A stretch of DNA of 64,000 bases from Castellaniella ginsengisoli (GTDB lineage Bacteria > Pseudomonadota > Gammaproteobacteria > Burkholderiales > Burkholderiaceae_B), in the NCBI RefSeq assembly GCF_039523235.1, contig NZ_BAAAEX010000011.1; one strand, 5' to 3'. Below, piece by piece: positions 8,168-22,475 of the stretch; position 1 is the first letter of the stretch, and each line of letters opens with the position of its first letter. Under the pieces are notes generated by a model. It was not told the origin of the DNA, made no database searches, and saw only the letters and a list, made by a program, of their open reading frames with translations. Both the position numbers and the translations under genes were made by a program.

Positions 8168-8638
8168 ATGGCGGATATCTTGACGGTCGCCCAGCAGGCA
8201 TTGCTGGGTTTCGATGTGGAGTTGGTCGATGTGGAGCGCGCGCCCTTGGGGCTTTTGCGCGTGGTGATTGATCGCCCCGAAGGAGTGCGCATCGAGGACT
8301 GCGAACAAGTCTCCCGCCAGTTGTCGCATGTATTCGAGGTCGAAAATATCGACTACAAGCGCCTGGAGGTCAGTTCTCCCGGCGTGGACCGGCCCTTGCG
8401 CCGCCTTGCGGACTACGTCCGCTTCGCCGGCGAGCGCATCGAACTGCGCCTGCACGAGCCGGTCGAATCCCGCAAGACTTTTACCGGCATCCTGCGGGTC
8501 GACGGGGATGAAACGCCCGTGCTAAGCCTGGATTGGGAAGATCCGTCCGGCCAGTTGCGGACGCTGCCGTTTTCTTTTGACGATGTGGATAGGGCCCGGC
8601 TGGACCCCGTTCTCGATTTCAAGGGTAAGAAGCGATGA
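8168..8638 (+). CDS. rimP: Ribosome maturation factor RimP
   Basis: This 156-residue cytoplasmic protein is needed for 30S subunit maturation. The N-terminal alpha/beta domain contains the conserved FDVELVDVE and LLRVVIDRPEGV segments and the SSPGVDRPLRR motif, followed by an Sm-like C-terminal barrel. ATG 8168 is taken as the start; an in-frame TTG at 8159 would add three residues. The ribosome site is weak (GGA just after the T-run of the terminator), so translation may depend on how the leader folds. The 3' end overlaps the nusA start by 4 bases (ATGA), which implies translational coupling. It is the first gene of rimP-nusA-infB-rbfA-truB-typA. Confidence 0.93.
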   Translation: MADILTVAQQALLGFDVELVDVERAPLGLLRVVIDRPEGVRIEDCEQVSRQLSHVFEVENIDYKRLEVSSPGVDRPLRRLADYVRFAGERIELRLHEPVESRKTFTGILRVDGDETPVLSLDWEDPSGQLRTLPFSFDDVDRARLDPVLDFKGKKR

Positions 8639-10119
8639 GTCGCGAAATTCTGCTGTTGGTCGACGCCCTGGCGCGTGAAAAAAACGTTGAGCGCGATGTG
8701 GTGTTCGGCGCTCTCGAAAGCGCGTTGGCCTCGGCCATGAAAAAGCGGTTCAAGGAAGACGTGGACATCCGCGTGGCCATCGACCGCCAGACCGGCGAGC
8801 ACGAAGGCTTTCGCCGCTGGCTGGTCGTGCCCGACGAGGCCGGGCTGCAAGAGCCCGATGCCCAGGAACTCTACACGGACGCCCAGGATATCGTGCCCGG
8901 CATCGAGGTCGGTGAATACATCGAAGAACCCCTCGAACCCATTGAGTTCGGCCGCATCGGCGCGCAGGCGGCCAAGCAGGCCATCCTCCAGAAAATCCGC
9001 GATGCCGAGCGCGAGCAAGTGCTCAATGACTTCCTTGACCGGGGCGAGACCATCGTGTCCGGTACGGTCAAGCGCCTGGACAAGGGCGACTGCATCATCG
9101 AGATCGGCAAGGTCGAGGCGCGCCTGCCCCGCACCGAGATGATTCCCAAGGAAAACATCCGGGCCGGCGATCGCGTGCGCGCCTACGTCCTGAAAGTCGA
9201 TCACGCGGCGCGCGGCCAGCAGGTCATCCTGTCGCGCACGTCCCCCGACTTCATCCGCGAGCTGTTTGAGAACGAAGTCCCTGAAATCGAGCAGGGTCTG
9301 CTCGAAATCAAGGCGGCTGCCCGCGATCCCGGCGTGCGTGCCAAAATCGCCGTCGTGGCGTACGATAAGCGGATCGATCCCATCGGAACGTGCGTCGGGA
9401 TGCGCGGTTCGCGCGTCACGGCCGTACGCAATGAGCTCGGCGGCGAGCAGGTCGACATCGTCCTGTGGGCCGACGACCCGGCGGAATTCGTGATCGGGGC
9501 CCTGGCGCCGGCGCACGTCGAGTCCATCCTGGTGGACGAAGACAAGCACGCCATGGACGTCGTGGTTGACGAGGAAAATCTGCCCAAGGCCATCGGCGCG
9601 CGCGGACAAAACGTCCGCCTGGCTTCCGAGCTGACCGGCTGGCAGATCAACATCATGACGCCCGAGGAAAGCCAGAGCCGCCAGGATGCGGAGCGCGCCG
9701 CGCTGCGTCATACCTTCATCACGAAGCTTGACGTCGATGAGGAAGTCGCCGACATCCTCATCGACGAAGGCTTCACCGGCCTCGAGGAAATCGCTTACGT
9801 GCCCCTGCAGGAACTGCTGGACATCGAAGCCTTCGACGAGGAAACCGTCAACGAGTTGCGCACGCGAGCGCGCAACGCCCTGCTGACCGAGGCCATCGCC
9901 CAGGAAGAGCGCGTGCAGACCGCCCGCGATCTGCTTGAGATCCGGGGGATGGACCCGTCCCTGGTGGCGAAGCTGGCTGAAAACGGCATCACCACGCTGG
10001 ACGACCTGGCCGAGCTGGCTGCGGATGAGCTGGCCGAGCTGACCGGGCTGCCCGAGGACACCGCCAGCGACATGATCATGCAGGCGCGGGCCCACTGGTT
10101 CGAGGACGACGAGGCCTGA
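8635..10119 (+). CDS. nusA: Transcription termination/antitermination factor NusA
   Basis: The 494-residue RNA-polymerase-binding factor promotes pausing and intrinsic termination and takes part in rRNA antitermination. Its order is an N-terminal polymerase-binding domain (1 to about 130), S1 domain (about 135-200), KH1 and KH2 (about 205-345, with KIAVVAYDKRIDPIGTCVG and ENLPKAIGARGQNVRLA), then two acidic repeats at about 365-490, ending EDDEA. The two C-terminal repeats are the proteobacterial form. It overlaps rimP by 4 bases. Because NusA stimulates termination at hairpins, it could feed back on the terminator in its own operon leader (inference). Confidence 0.97.
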   Translation: MSREILLLVDALAREKNVERDVVFGALESALASAMKKRFKEDVDIRVAIDRQTGEHEGFRRWLVVPDEAGLQEPDAQELYTDAQDIVPGIEVGEYIEEPLEPIEFGRIGAQAAKQAILQKIRDAEREQVLNDFLDRGETIVSGTVKRLDKGDCIIEIGKVEARLPRTEMIPKENIRAGDRVRAYVLKVDHAARGQQVILSRTSPDFIRELFENEVPEIEQGLLEIKAAARDPGVRAKIAVVAYDKRIDPIGTCVGMRGSRVTAVRNELGGEQVDIVLWADDPAEFVIGALAPAHVESILVDEDKHAMDVVVDEENLPKAIGARGQNVRLASELTGWQINIMTPEESQSRQDAERAALRHTFITKLDVDEEVADILIDEGFTGLEEIAYVPLQELLDIEAFDEETVNELRTRARNALLTEAIAQEERVQTARDLLEIRGMDPSLVAKLAENGITTLDDLAELAADELAELTGLPEDTASDMIMQARAHWFEDDEA

Positions 10120-10174
10120 CCGCTTCGTCGCATCGCACCACGCAGCCCTTCAACGTAGTCAAAGAGAGAGTCGA

Positions 10175-13057
<2,883 letters not shown>

Positions 13058-13073
13058 TCGTGCGGCATGAATC

Positions 13074-13484
13074 ATGGGCCGTCATAAATCCAAACCGAAT
13101 CCCGGACGCAATACGCGCCTGGCCGACCAGATCCAGAAGGATCTGGCGGCCTTGGTGCAGCGTGAACTCGATGTCGCGCGCGCCGGGCTGATCACGCTCA
13201 CGGGCGTCGATCTGTCGGTCGACTACGCCCATGCCAAGGTGTATTTCACGGTGCTGGGCGCCGAACCCGAGGTTGCCGCCCAGGCCTTGAACGAAAAAGC
13301 GGGCTGGCTGCATTCGCAGTTGTTCCGGCTGCTGCACATCCATACGGTGCCCACCCTGCGCTTCATGCACGACGAGCAGTTGGCGCGCGGCATCGAACTC
13401 ACGCAATTGATCGATCGGGCCAACCGTCCCCAGGCGGGCGCTTCGGATATTCCCGAACTCGAAGACCCGGATGGCCAGCCCTGA
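13074..13484 (+). CDS. rbfA: 30S ribosome-binding factor RbfA
   Basis: This 136-residue single KH-like-domain protein helps 16S rRNA 5'-end processing and cold adaptation of 30S subunits. Visible family features are the basic N-terminus, an RLADQIQKDLAALVQREL helix and the DYAHAKVYFTVLG strand. It starts 16 bases after infB and is followed by truB, the usual order for this operon. Confidence 0.93.
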   Translation: MGRHKSKPNPGRNTRLADQIQKDLAALVQRELDVARAGLITLTGVDLSVDYAHAKVYFTVLGAEPEVAAQALNEKAGWLHSQLFRLLHIHTVPTLRFMHDEQLARGIELTQLIDRANRPQAGASDIPELEDPDGQP

Positions 13485-13519
13485 CAGGGCGGTCGTCACT
13501 CATCTGGACGGATTGAACG

Positions 13520-14274
13520 ATGGCTTCCCGACGCGGGCAGATGCTCGACGGAGTCCTGTTGCTGGACAAACCGGAGGGCCTGTCGAGCAACCATGCGCTG
13601 CAGCGCGCCAAACGGACGGTCGATGCCCGCAAGGCGGGCCACACCGGAACGCTGGACCCCTTCGCCACGGGCCTGCTGATCTGCTGCTTCGGCCGGGCGA
13701 CGAAAATCTCCGCCGCCATGCTGGAGGCCGACAAGGTCTACGAGGCGACGCTGACTTTCGGCGAGGAAACCGACAGCGGCGACCTCACGGGGCATATCAC
13801 GGCACACGCCCCCGCGGATTTCGGCGGTGTGGACGCCGCCGCGCTCGAAGCCGCGCTGACTGCGTTCCGGGGCGAGATCGAGCAGATTCCGCCCATGATC
13901 TCGGCGCTCAAGCGCGACGGCAAGCCCTTGTATGAGTACGCGCGTCAGGGAATCGAGCTGGAGCGTCCGCCGCGCCGGATCGTGATTCACGCCTTGGACC
14001 TGCTGGCGTGCGAGGGCCGGACCGCCCGGTTGAGGGTGCACTGCAGCAAGGGTACTTATGTGCGCACCCTGGCGCAGGACATCGGCCGCCGCCTGGGTTG
14101 CCTGGCGCATCTGTCGGCCCTGCGGCGCACCGCCGTCGGGCCGTTCCCGATTGAACAGGCCGTGGGGCTGGAAGCCCTGCAAGCCATGGAGTCGCCGGCA
14201 ACGGCGCTGATCCCTTTACACGCCTTGCCGGACGGTCTGCGTCCGGCCGGTGCTTCCACCGAGGAAAACATTCT

Positions 14275-14278
<4 letters not shown>
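13520..14278 (+). CDS. truB: tRNA pseudouridine(55) synthase TruB
   Basis: TruB makes pseudouridine 55 in the T-loop of tRNAs. The 252-residue protein carries the catalytic Asp46 in GHTGTLDPFATG and the conserved KGTYVRTLAQDIG motif. It opens with GVLLLDKPEGLSSN, as expected for the family. It lacks a long C-terminal PUA extension, so it is on the short side (Escherichia coli TruB has 314 residues). It lies 35 bases after rbfA and overlaps the typA start by 4 bases (ATGA). Confidence 0.94.
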
Positions 14279-16095
<1,817 letters not shown>

Positions 16096-16143
16096 TCGGG
16101 CAGGATGCGCAGCAGGCTGCCCGGGTCTGCAGGCGATGAAACA

Positions 16144-16177
16144 CAAAGACCCCGCTTTTTTTCAGGCGGGGTCTTTG
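16144..16177. terminator. Bidirectional terminator between typA and the EamA transporter gene
   Basis: A perfect 12-bp stem, CAAAGACCCCGC (16144-16155) with GCGGGGTCTTTG (16166-16177), has a T-rich 10-base loop. The AAA/TTT at the stem base works in both directions, which suits the convergent typA and EamA genes. Confidence 0.85.
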
Positions 16178-16208
16178 CGTGCGGGCCGCACGGCCTTGCG
16201 AGTCTGCC

Positions 16209-17120
16209 TCATCGGGTTTCGGCCCGGATCACCAGGGCCAGCCCGGCCAGCAGCGCCGCCAGGCCGGCATAGGCCAGGACGCCGGGGCGCTCGCCCACCA
16301 CCGCCAGCGCCAGCAGGAAGGCGGTGACCGGCTCCATCAGGGCCAGCGATACGCCGGTGGCGGCGCTGATGCTGCGCAACCCGGTGGTGAACAGCAGATA
16401 GGCGATTCCGGTCGAGGCCACCCCCAGAAACCCCACCACCAGCCAACCCGAAACTGTGATCTGCAGCGGCCCGGCCCAGAATCCGGCTGCGGGCAGGGCC
16501 AACAGGGCGCCCACCAGGAACACGCCCAGCGTGGTGACGGCCGGTGCCGAACGGTCCACCAGCCGCTTGTTCAGCAGGGTATAGAGCGCGTACGTCAGGC
16601 CCGAGGCCAGGCACAGCACGATGCCCAGCGGATCGGCCTGGATGTCGCCGCCGCGGCCGAGCACCAGCAGCACGCCGCCGCCGACCGCCAGCAGCGTGCC
16701 CGTCCACCAGCCCAGGCCGGGCCGCCCGCCGCCCGCCAATTGCAGCAGGCCGGCCCAGATCGGACCGCTGCCGATGGCCAGCGCCGTGCCCACCGCCACG
16801 CCCGTGGCCTTCACGCCGGCGAAAAACGTCAGGTTGTAGGCCGCCATGCAGGCGCCCGCCCAGGCGGCGCGGCGCCAGTCCAGGGCCGCGAGTTGGCGGA
16901 GCAGGTGCGGCAGCCCATGGGTCGATCCGGCATAGGCCAGGAAGAAGAGGGCTGCCACGCCCAGGCGCAGGGCGCCGACCCAGTAGGGGGACAAGGCGCT
17001 GTTGGAAAAGCTCTGCGCCGTGCCCGTGGCGCCCCACAGCATGCCGGCGCACAGCACCAGTGCAATGCCGTGGGCGGGCCGGAGGGTGGCGGATGGGGAG
17101 GAGGTCGATGTCGTGCTCAT
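16209..17120 (-). CDS. EamA/DMT-superfamily transporter
   Basis: This 303-residue inner-membrane protein has ten predicted membrane segments in two EamA repeats, with GMLWGATGTAQSF in the first repeat and the typical ALMEPVTAFLLALAVVGERP near the C-terminus. DMT transporters of this type export amino acids or other small metabolites; the substrate is unknown. The ATG at 17120 is the natural start, since sequence upstream of it belongs to the AraC gene reading frame or the gap. It lies 113 bases downstream of the AraC regulator gene on the same strand, so the regulator may control it. Confidence 0.88.
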   Translation of the reverse strand: MSTTSTSSPSATLRPAHGIALVLCAGMLWGATGTAQSFSNSALSPYWVGALRLGVAALFFLAYAGSTHGLPHLLRQLAALDWRRAAWAGACMAAYNLTFFAGVKATGVAVGTALAIGSGPIWAGLLQLAGGGRPGLGWWTGTLLAVGGGVLLVLGRGGDIQADPLGIVLCLASGLTYALYTLLNKRLVDRSAPAVTTLGVFLVGALLALPAAGFWAGPLQITVSGWLVVGFLGVASTGIAYLLFTTGLRSISAATGVSLALMEPVTAFLLALAVVGERPGVLAYAGLAALLAGLALVIRAETR

Positions 17121-17233
17121 GCTGTGATGATGGCAGCGCGAGCGTGGGGATTTGTCGAGAAATGCTTGTGGTGGCGCAGGCGGACGCGGCCCGGGCTCCG
17201 AGTGGTGTCGTCGGCGCGCCGCCTTGGCGGCGA

Positions 17234-17908
17234 TCAGAGGGCCGGCCGGCGCAATGCGCGCGCGCCCACGCCCCGGTCGCGCCGCAGCGCATAGGCCAAG
17301 GCGCTGCCGGAGCGGTAGCCGACCCGGGCAGCCACGGCTTCCAGTGTCGCGCCGCGGGCCAGCATCCGGCCGGCGTGCTCCAGCCGCAGGGCGCGCAGGT
17401 AGCCGCCCGGCGCCCGGCCGGTCAGTTCCCCCAGCCGGGCATGGAACCGTTGCGGGCTGAGATGGAACAGCCGCGCCATGCGGGCCGTGGACCAGGGCTC
17501 GTGCAGCGCCGAAACCAGGGCGGCGTCCAGTTGCGCCAGGTCCAAGCCCCGGCGCGAGGACAGCACGGTGGGCAGATCCAGCAGCAGGGCCAACTGCAGC
17601 CTGGGGTCGCCCAGGCTGCCCAGCGTGCGGCAGGCGGGTGTCAGGGCGAAGCGGCGCAGCCGCTCCAGGCCGGTCGATTCGGGCGCGTCGATCACCAGGA
17701 TGCGGGTGCCGGGCTCGGCACAATAGGCGTGCCGCGCGCCCGCCGGAATCAGCATCCCGCAGGAGGGGTCGGTGAACAGGGCATGTCCGTCCACTTCCAG
17801 ATCCATGCGGCCGGCCAGCGGCACCATGACCTGGGCATGATCGTGGATGTGGACGTGGGCCTGGCCGTCATAGCGGCGCAGCGTGCTGACCGGTTCGAAA
17901 AGCGGCAT
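17234..17908 (-). CDS. AraC-family transcriptional regulator
   Basis: The approximately 224-residue protein has an N-terminal cupin-like sensor (HVHIHDHAQVMVPLAGRMDL) and a C-terminal pair of helix-turn-helix motifs (about 125-220), including MARLFHLSPQRFHARLGELTG and LEAVAARVGYRSGSALAYAL. The effector is unknown. A GTG at 17944 would add 12 residues; neither start has a clear ribosome site, and I prefer ATG 17908 because it begins with the conserved sensor fold. The DNA-binding half is complete. It probably regulates the downstream EamA transporter gene (inference from orientation). Confidence 0.82.
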   Translation of the reverse strand: MPLFEPVSTLRRYDGQAHVHIHDHAQVMVPLAGRMDLEVDGHALFTDPSCGMLIPAGARHAYCAEPGTRILVIDAPESTGLERLRRFALTPACRTLGSLGDPRLQLALLLDLPTVLSSRRGLDLAQLDAALVSALHEPWSTARMARLFHLSPQRFHARLGELTGRAPGGYLRALRLEHAGRMLARGATLEAVAARVGYRSGSALAYALRRDRGVGARALRRPAL

Positions 17909-18099
17909 GGCGGGACCAGGCTGGAATCGTGGGGAAGAAGTCACCGATCTTACCGCGTTGCGCCGCGCCCGGGCGATCGGTCCGGCCTGCCGGGCATGCG
18001 GCGGGCCAGGCGCCGGCGGCTTCGCGCCGGGCTGCTTACAATAAGATGCGAGGCTCCGTCGCGCGCCACCGGATGCCCGGACCGCCTCGCCTGGACGCC

Positions 18100-19188
18100 A
18101 TGATTCTCTATCTGCACGGATTCCGCTCTTCCCCCGATTCCCTCAAAGCCCGTCTGATGGCCCAGGCCATGACCGAGCGCGGCCTGGCCGCCGCCTGGCA
18201 TTGCCCGCAACTGCCCGCCAGCCCGGCCGCCGCGCTGCAACTGGCGCTCGACCTGGCCGAGGCGGGCCTGAACGCCGAGGCGGCATTCCGTGGCGAACAC
18301 CGGGGGGCCGTGCCGGTGCGGGGCGAGGCGGCGGCCCGCCTGACCGTCATCGGCTCGTCCCTGGGCGGTTTCTACGCCACCTGGCTGGCCGAACGCCTGG
18401 GTTGCCGCGCCGTACTGCTCAATCCCGTCGTCCATGCGGCGCGCGATCTGGCGACCCAGGTCGGCTCGCACCGCACTTTCCACGGCGACGAGCCGTTCGA
18501 ATTCCTCCCCGGCCATGTGGACGAACTGGCCCGGGCCGAGGCCGACATTCCAGTGCTGACGCGCCCCGAACGGTATTTCCTGCTGGCCGCCACCGGCGAC
18601 GAGGTCCTGGACTGGCGGGAAATGCGGGATCGTTTTGCCGGTTGCCGGCAGCGCATCATCGAAGGCGGCGACCACGGGCTTTCGGAGTTCGCCGAATGGT
18701 TGCCCGAGGTGCTGGCGTTCGCCCTGGCGGATGTGGAGCCTTTGTCGCCCATGGAGTCGGGCGCTGCGCAACGCCGCACTCTCACGGGCAGTTGGGCGGC
18801 ATTGGGCGCCGACGCCGGCCGCATCCGCTTCGAGGTCTTCGTCCAGGAGCAACAGGTGCCGCCGCAAGAGGAACTGGACGACCGTGATGCGCAGTGCCTG
18901 CATGCCGTCGTCTATGACGCTGATGGGCAGGCCATCGGCACCGGCCGCCTGCTGCCCGACGGCCATATTGGCCGCATGGCCGTGCGCCGCCCCTGGCGCG
19001 GCCAGGGGGTGGGTTCGCTGCTGCTGACGGCGTTGGTGGACGCTGCCCGCCGCCGGGGCGATACCGAGGTCGTGCTGGATGCCCAACTGCATGCCCGGCC
19101 GTTCTACGCCCGTCACGGTTTCGTGGAGGAGGGCGGAACCTTCATGGACGCGGGGATTGCGCATCGGGTGATGCGGCGGCGGTTCTGA
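18100..19188 (+). CDS. Fusion protein: YqiA-type esterase plus GNAT acetyltransferase
   Basis: This 362-residue protein has two enzymes in one chain. Residues 1-205 form a YqiA-like alpha/beta hydrolase: HGF near the start, nucleophile Ser87 in GSSLG, probable acid Asp167 and catalytic His192 in GGDHGLSEF. Residues about 217-362 form a GNAT N-acetyltransferase with the acetyl-CoA loop RGQGVGS after RMAVRRPW, resembling ElaA/YjcF-type proteins (EVFVQEQQVPPQEELDD). ATG 18100 starts exactly at the hydrolase fold (MILYLHGF); the open frame upstream is not conserved-looking. Substrates of both domains are unknown. The stop codon is separated from the convergent hisP-like gene by only 3 bases. Confidence 0.87.
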   Translation: MILYLHGFRSSPDSLKARLMAQAMTERGLAAAWHCPQLPASPAAALQLALDLAEAGLNAEAAFRGEHRGAVPVRGEAAARLTVIGSSLGGFYATWLAERLGCRAVLLNPVVHAARDLATQVGSHRTFHGDEPFEFLPGHVDELARAEADIPVLTRPERYFLLAATGDEVLDWREMRDRFAGCRQRIIEGGDHGLSEFAEWLPEVLAFALADVEPLSPMESGAAQRRTLTGSWAALGADAGRIRFEVFVQEQQVPPQEELDDRDAQCLHAVVYDADGQAIGTGRLLPDGHIGRMAVRRPWRGQGVGSLLLTALVDAARRRGDTEVVLDAQLHARPFYARHGFVEEGGTFMDAGIAHRVMRRRF

Positions 19189-19191
19189 GGC

Positions 19192-19959
<768 letters not shown>

Positions 19960-19979
19960 GGGATTAGGATGAACAGGCC

Positions 19980-20690
19980 CTAGCGGTGGGTGCCCAGGTA
20001 GGCCAGCGTGCGGCGCTCGAAGCGGCGGAACAGCCCGATCAGTGTAAACGACAGGCACAGGTAGAGCAGAGCGGCCAGGCCGTAGGCGGCGAAGGTCTGG
20101 TAGGTGGCCGAATTGGCGTCCCGGGCGATCTTGAGGATGTCGGGCACGGTGGCGGTGAAGGCCAGGGACGTGGCGTGCAGCATCAGGATCACCTCGTTGC
20201 TGTAGGCCGGCAGCGCGCGGCGCAGGGCGGACGGCAGGATCACCCGGCGGTACATGGCAAAGCGCGTCATGCCGTAGGCGCGCGCGGCCTCGATCTCGCC
20301 GGCGCTGGTGGCGCGGATCGCGCCGGCGAAGATTTCCGTGGTGTAGGCCACGGTGTTCAGCGTCAGGGCCAGCACCAGGCAGTTGAAACCGCTCTGGAAG
20401 AAAGCCGCCAGAGGCGCGGTATTCTTGACGAAATCCAGGCTGTAGACGCCCGCGTAGATGAACAGGATCTGCACGTACAGCGGCGTGCCGCGAAAGACGT
20501 AGCCAAAGGCCCACAGGGGGATCGACAGCCAGCGGCGCGAGGAGACTCGCGCCACGGCCAGGAAGATGGAGATGAAGAATCCCGTCGACACCGACAGCAC
20601 CAGCAGCCACAAGGTGACGGCCATGCCCGACGGGCTGCCGTTGCTGGCGTATAGGTAGCCGCGCCAGAATTGCTCGAGGACGTCGATCAT
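19980..20690 (-). CDS. Polar amino acid ABC transporter permease (HisM-like)
   Basis: This 236-residue inner-membrane permease has about five membrane helices and the EAA loop seen as AGEIEAARAYGMTRFAMYRRVILP, which docks onto the ATPase. VFRGTPLYVQILFIY is characteristic of the HisM/ArtM side. The start ATG (20690) overlaps the stop of the HisQ-like gene by 4 bases; 20 bases separate it from the ATPase gene. Confidence 0.92.
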   Translation of the reverse strand: MIDVLEQFWRGYLYASNGSPSGMAVTLWLLVLSVSTGFFISIFLAVARVSSRRWLSIPLWAFGYVFRGTPLYVQILFIYAGVYSLDFVKNTAPLAAFFQSGFNCLVLALTLNTVAYTTEIFAGAIRATSAGEIEAARAYGMTRFAMYRRVILPSALRRALPAYSNEVILMLHATSLAFTATVPDILKIARDANSATYQTFAAYGLAALLYLCLSFTLIGLFRRFERRTLAYLGTHR

Positions 20691-21376
20691 AGCTGCGCCT
20701 CGCGCACGCCCACGCTGTAGCGCCGGTTCAGCCAGTACAGGATGCCGTTGGACACGGTGGTCAGGGCCAGGTAGATCAGGCCGGTCAGGCTGATGAACAG
20801 GAACACCCGGAAGGTGACGTTGCCGGCGTCCTGGGCGACCTTGACCAGGTCGGTCAGGCCGATCAGGGACACCAGGGCGGTGGATTTCAACAGGACTTGC
20901 CAGTTGTTGCCGATGCCGGGCAACGCATGGCGCATCATCTGCGGAAACAGGACGCGGCGGAAGACCTGGAGTGGGCGCATGCCGTAGGCCGTGGCGGCTT
21001 CCATCTGGCCGTGGGGCACGGCCATGAAAGCGCCCCGGAAGGTCTCGGCGAAGTAGGCGCCATAGATGAAACCCAGCGTCAGCACGCCGGCGCCGAAAGG
21101 ATCGATGTCGATCGGGTCCAGGCCGAGCAGGTCGGTCAGGTCGTTCAGGTAGATCTGCATGCTGAAGAAGATCAGCAGCATCAGCACCAGGTCGGGCACG
21201 CCGCGGATCAGGGTGGTATAGGCCGTGGCGACCAGGCGCGCACCCCACGAGGCCGACAGTTTGGCCGAGGCGCCCAGCAGCCCCAGCCCCACGGCGACGG
21301 CCAGGGACAGCAGCGCCAGCTTGATGGTGACCCAGGTCCCTGCCAGCAGCAGGGGACCGTAGCCGTCTAGAAACAT
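20687..21376 (-). CDS. Polar amino acid ABC transporter permease (HisQ-like)
   Basis: This 229-residue inner-membrane permease is the partner of the HisM-like protein. The N-terminal GYGPLLLAGTWVTIKLALLS and the LIRGVPDLVLMLLIFF segments are typical of HisQ/ArtQ, and the EAA loop reads GQMEAATAYGMRPLQVFRRVLFP. It is separated from the binding-protein gene by a 161-base gap with a strong hairpin, a common way to make more binding protein than membrane subunits. Confidence 0.92.
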   Translation of the reverse strand: MFLDGYGPLLLAGTWVTIKLALLSLAVAVGLGLLGASAKLSASWGARLVATAYTTLIRGVPDLVLMLLIFFSMQIYLNDLTDLLGLDPIDIDPFGAGVLTLGFIYGAYFAETFRGAFMAVPHGQMEAATAYGMRPLQVFRRVLFPQMMRHALPGIGNNWQVLLKSTALVSLIGLTDLVKVAQDAGNVTFRVFLFISLTGLIYLALTTVSNGILYWLNRRYSVGVREAQL

Positions 21377-21403
21377 GGAAATCGGGGATCAGCGAAGGAA
21401 CGA

Positions 21404-21431
21404 GCCACCCTGGCGCGTGCGCCGGGGTGGC
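21404..21431 (-). other. Strong intergenic hairpin between the binding-protein and permease genes
   Basis: GCCACCCTGGCGC (21404-21416) pairs with GCGCCGGGGTGGC (21419-21431), 13 pairs counting one T-G pair. There is no T-run on the minus strand. It probably stabilises the 3' end of the binding-protein message or gives partial termination, as known for the hisJ-hisQ gap of enteric bacteria (analogy, not demonstrated). Confidence 0.6.
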
Positions 21432-21537
21432 GGTGCCCGGGTTCGGAAAGACCGGCCACGCCGCCTGGGGTCCGCGCCGCCGGGTTGCCCCGGCGGAAAC
21501 CGGGCCCGAGGGCGTGGTCAGGCGGCATGGCGCGGGA

Positions 21538-22326
21538 TTACTGGGCGGGGAAGCGGATCAGGCCTTCGGCGAAGTATTTTTTCGCGTAGCCCTGGATCGT
21601 GCCGTCGGCCAGCATGGCCTTGAGGACCTTGTCCACGTCGGCCTTGAGCGCATTGCCCTTGCGGATGCCCATGGCGATGGGTTCGTTCAGGATCGGATCA
21701 TCGAGCATCATGGCGGCGAGCTCGTAGTCGGCGCCCTCGGGCTTGTTCAGGAACCCCTCGACTGCGCTTTGCGCCTCTTGGAAGGTGGCATCCAGGCGGC
21801 CGGCCGTCACGTCCACGTAGGCATTCGTGTAGCTGGGGTAGGAGACGACTTCGACGCCTTTGGGCGCCCAATGCTTGCGGGCGTAGGTTTCCATCGTGGT
21901 GCCTTGCTGGACGCCGACGCGCTTGCCCTTGAGGGATTCGGCGGTCGGTTCCAGGCCGCTGCCCTTCTTGACCATCAGCTTGACGGGCACGATGTACATC
22001 GGCGTGGAGAAGTCGATGACTTTTTTCCGCGCTTCGGTGGCGGTCATGGTGGAGTTGGCCAGGTCGAATTTGCGCGCCTGCAGGCCCGGGATGAGGCTGT
22101 CGAACGACTGGTCGATCCACACGCAGGTGCGGTTCAGGCGCTTGCAGACCTCGTTGCCGATGTCGATGTCGAAGCCCTCGAGCTGGCCGTTGGGATTGCG
22201 ATATTCGAACGGCGGGTAGCCGGCTTCGGTGGCGATCTTGAGTTCTTTGGCGTCGGCGGCGGAGCCGACTGCGGGGATCAGGCCGGCCGCGATCAGCAGC
22301 GCGGCGCCAAGCAGGGTGGTTTTCAT
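21538..22326 (-). CDS. Polar amino acid ABC transporter, periplasmic substrate-binding protein (HisJ/ArgT-like)
   Basis: The 262-residue SBP family 3 protein has a signal peptide of about 22 residues (positively charged MKTT start, hydrophobic core, GSAADA cleavage region). GYPPFEYRNPNGQLEGFDIDI and the later NSTMTATEARKKVIDFSTPMY are diagnostic for the lysine/arginine/ornithine/histidine-binding subgroup. ATG 22326 is chosen because AGGAG precedes it on the minus strand and the signal peptide starts there. It is the first gene of the four-gene transporter transcript. Ligand identity is inferred only to the group of basic or polar amino acids. Confidence 0.93.
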   Translation of the reverse strand: MKTTLLGAALLIAAGLIPAVGSAADAKELKIATEAGYPPFEYRNPNGQLEGFDIDIGNEVCKRLNRTCVWIDQSFDSLIPGLQARKFDLANSTMTATEARKKVIDFSTPMYIVPVKLMVKKGSGLEPTAESLKGKRVGVQQGTTMETYARKHWAPKGVEVVSYPSYTNAYVDVTAGRLDATFQEAQSAVEGFLNKPEGADYELAAMMLDDPILNEPIAMGIRKGNALKADVDKVLKAMLADGTIQGYAKKYFAEGLIRFPAQ

Positions 22327-22475
22327 CGAATCGTTCTCCTGGGGAGCCGGGCGGCGGGTGGCGCCGGCCAGCGGTAACAAGGCGTGATGTTAACCCAGGT
22401 TTTTGCCGGGGCGCATCGAGCATTACCCCTAGGATCGTCCTTTGCGGGCGGGACAGGCCGCCCTGTGCGAGGGGG

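Noticed and set aside
7990..8271. A 93-codon GTG-started frame within the rimP leader
   Set aside because: It runs through the terminator and far into rimP in another frame, with no ribosome site or conserved features. The leader is better explained as structured RNA.
17929..18099. N-terminal 57-residue extension of the YqiA-GNAT fusion
   Set aside because: Its composition is Arg/Ala/Pro-rich and unlike the family; it would overlap the AraC gene's 5' region. The fold starts at MILYLHGF.
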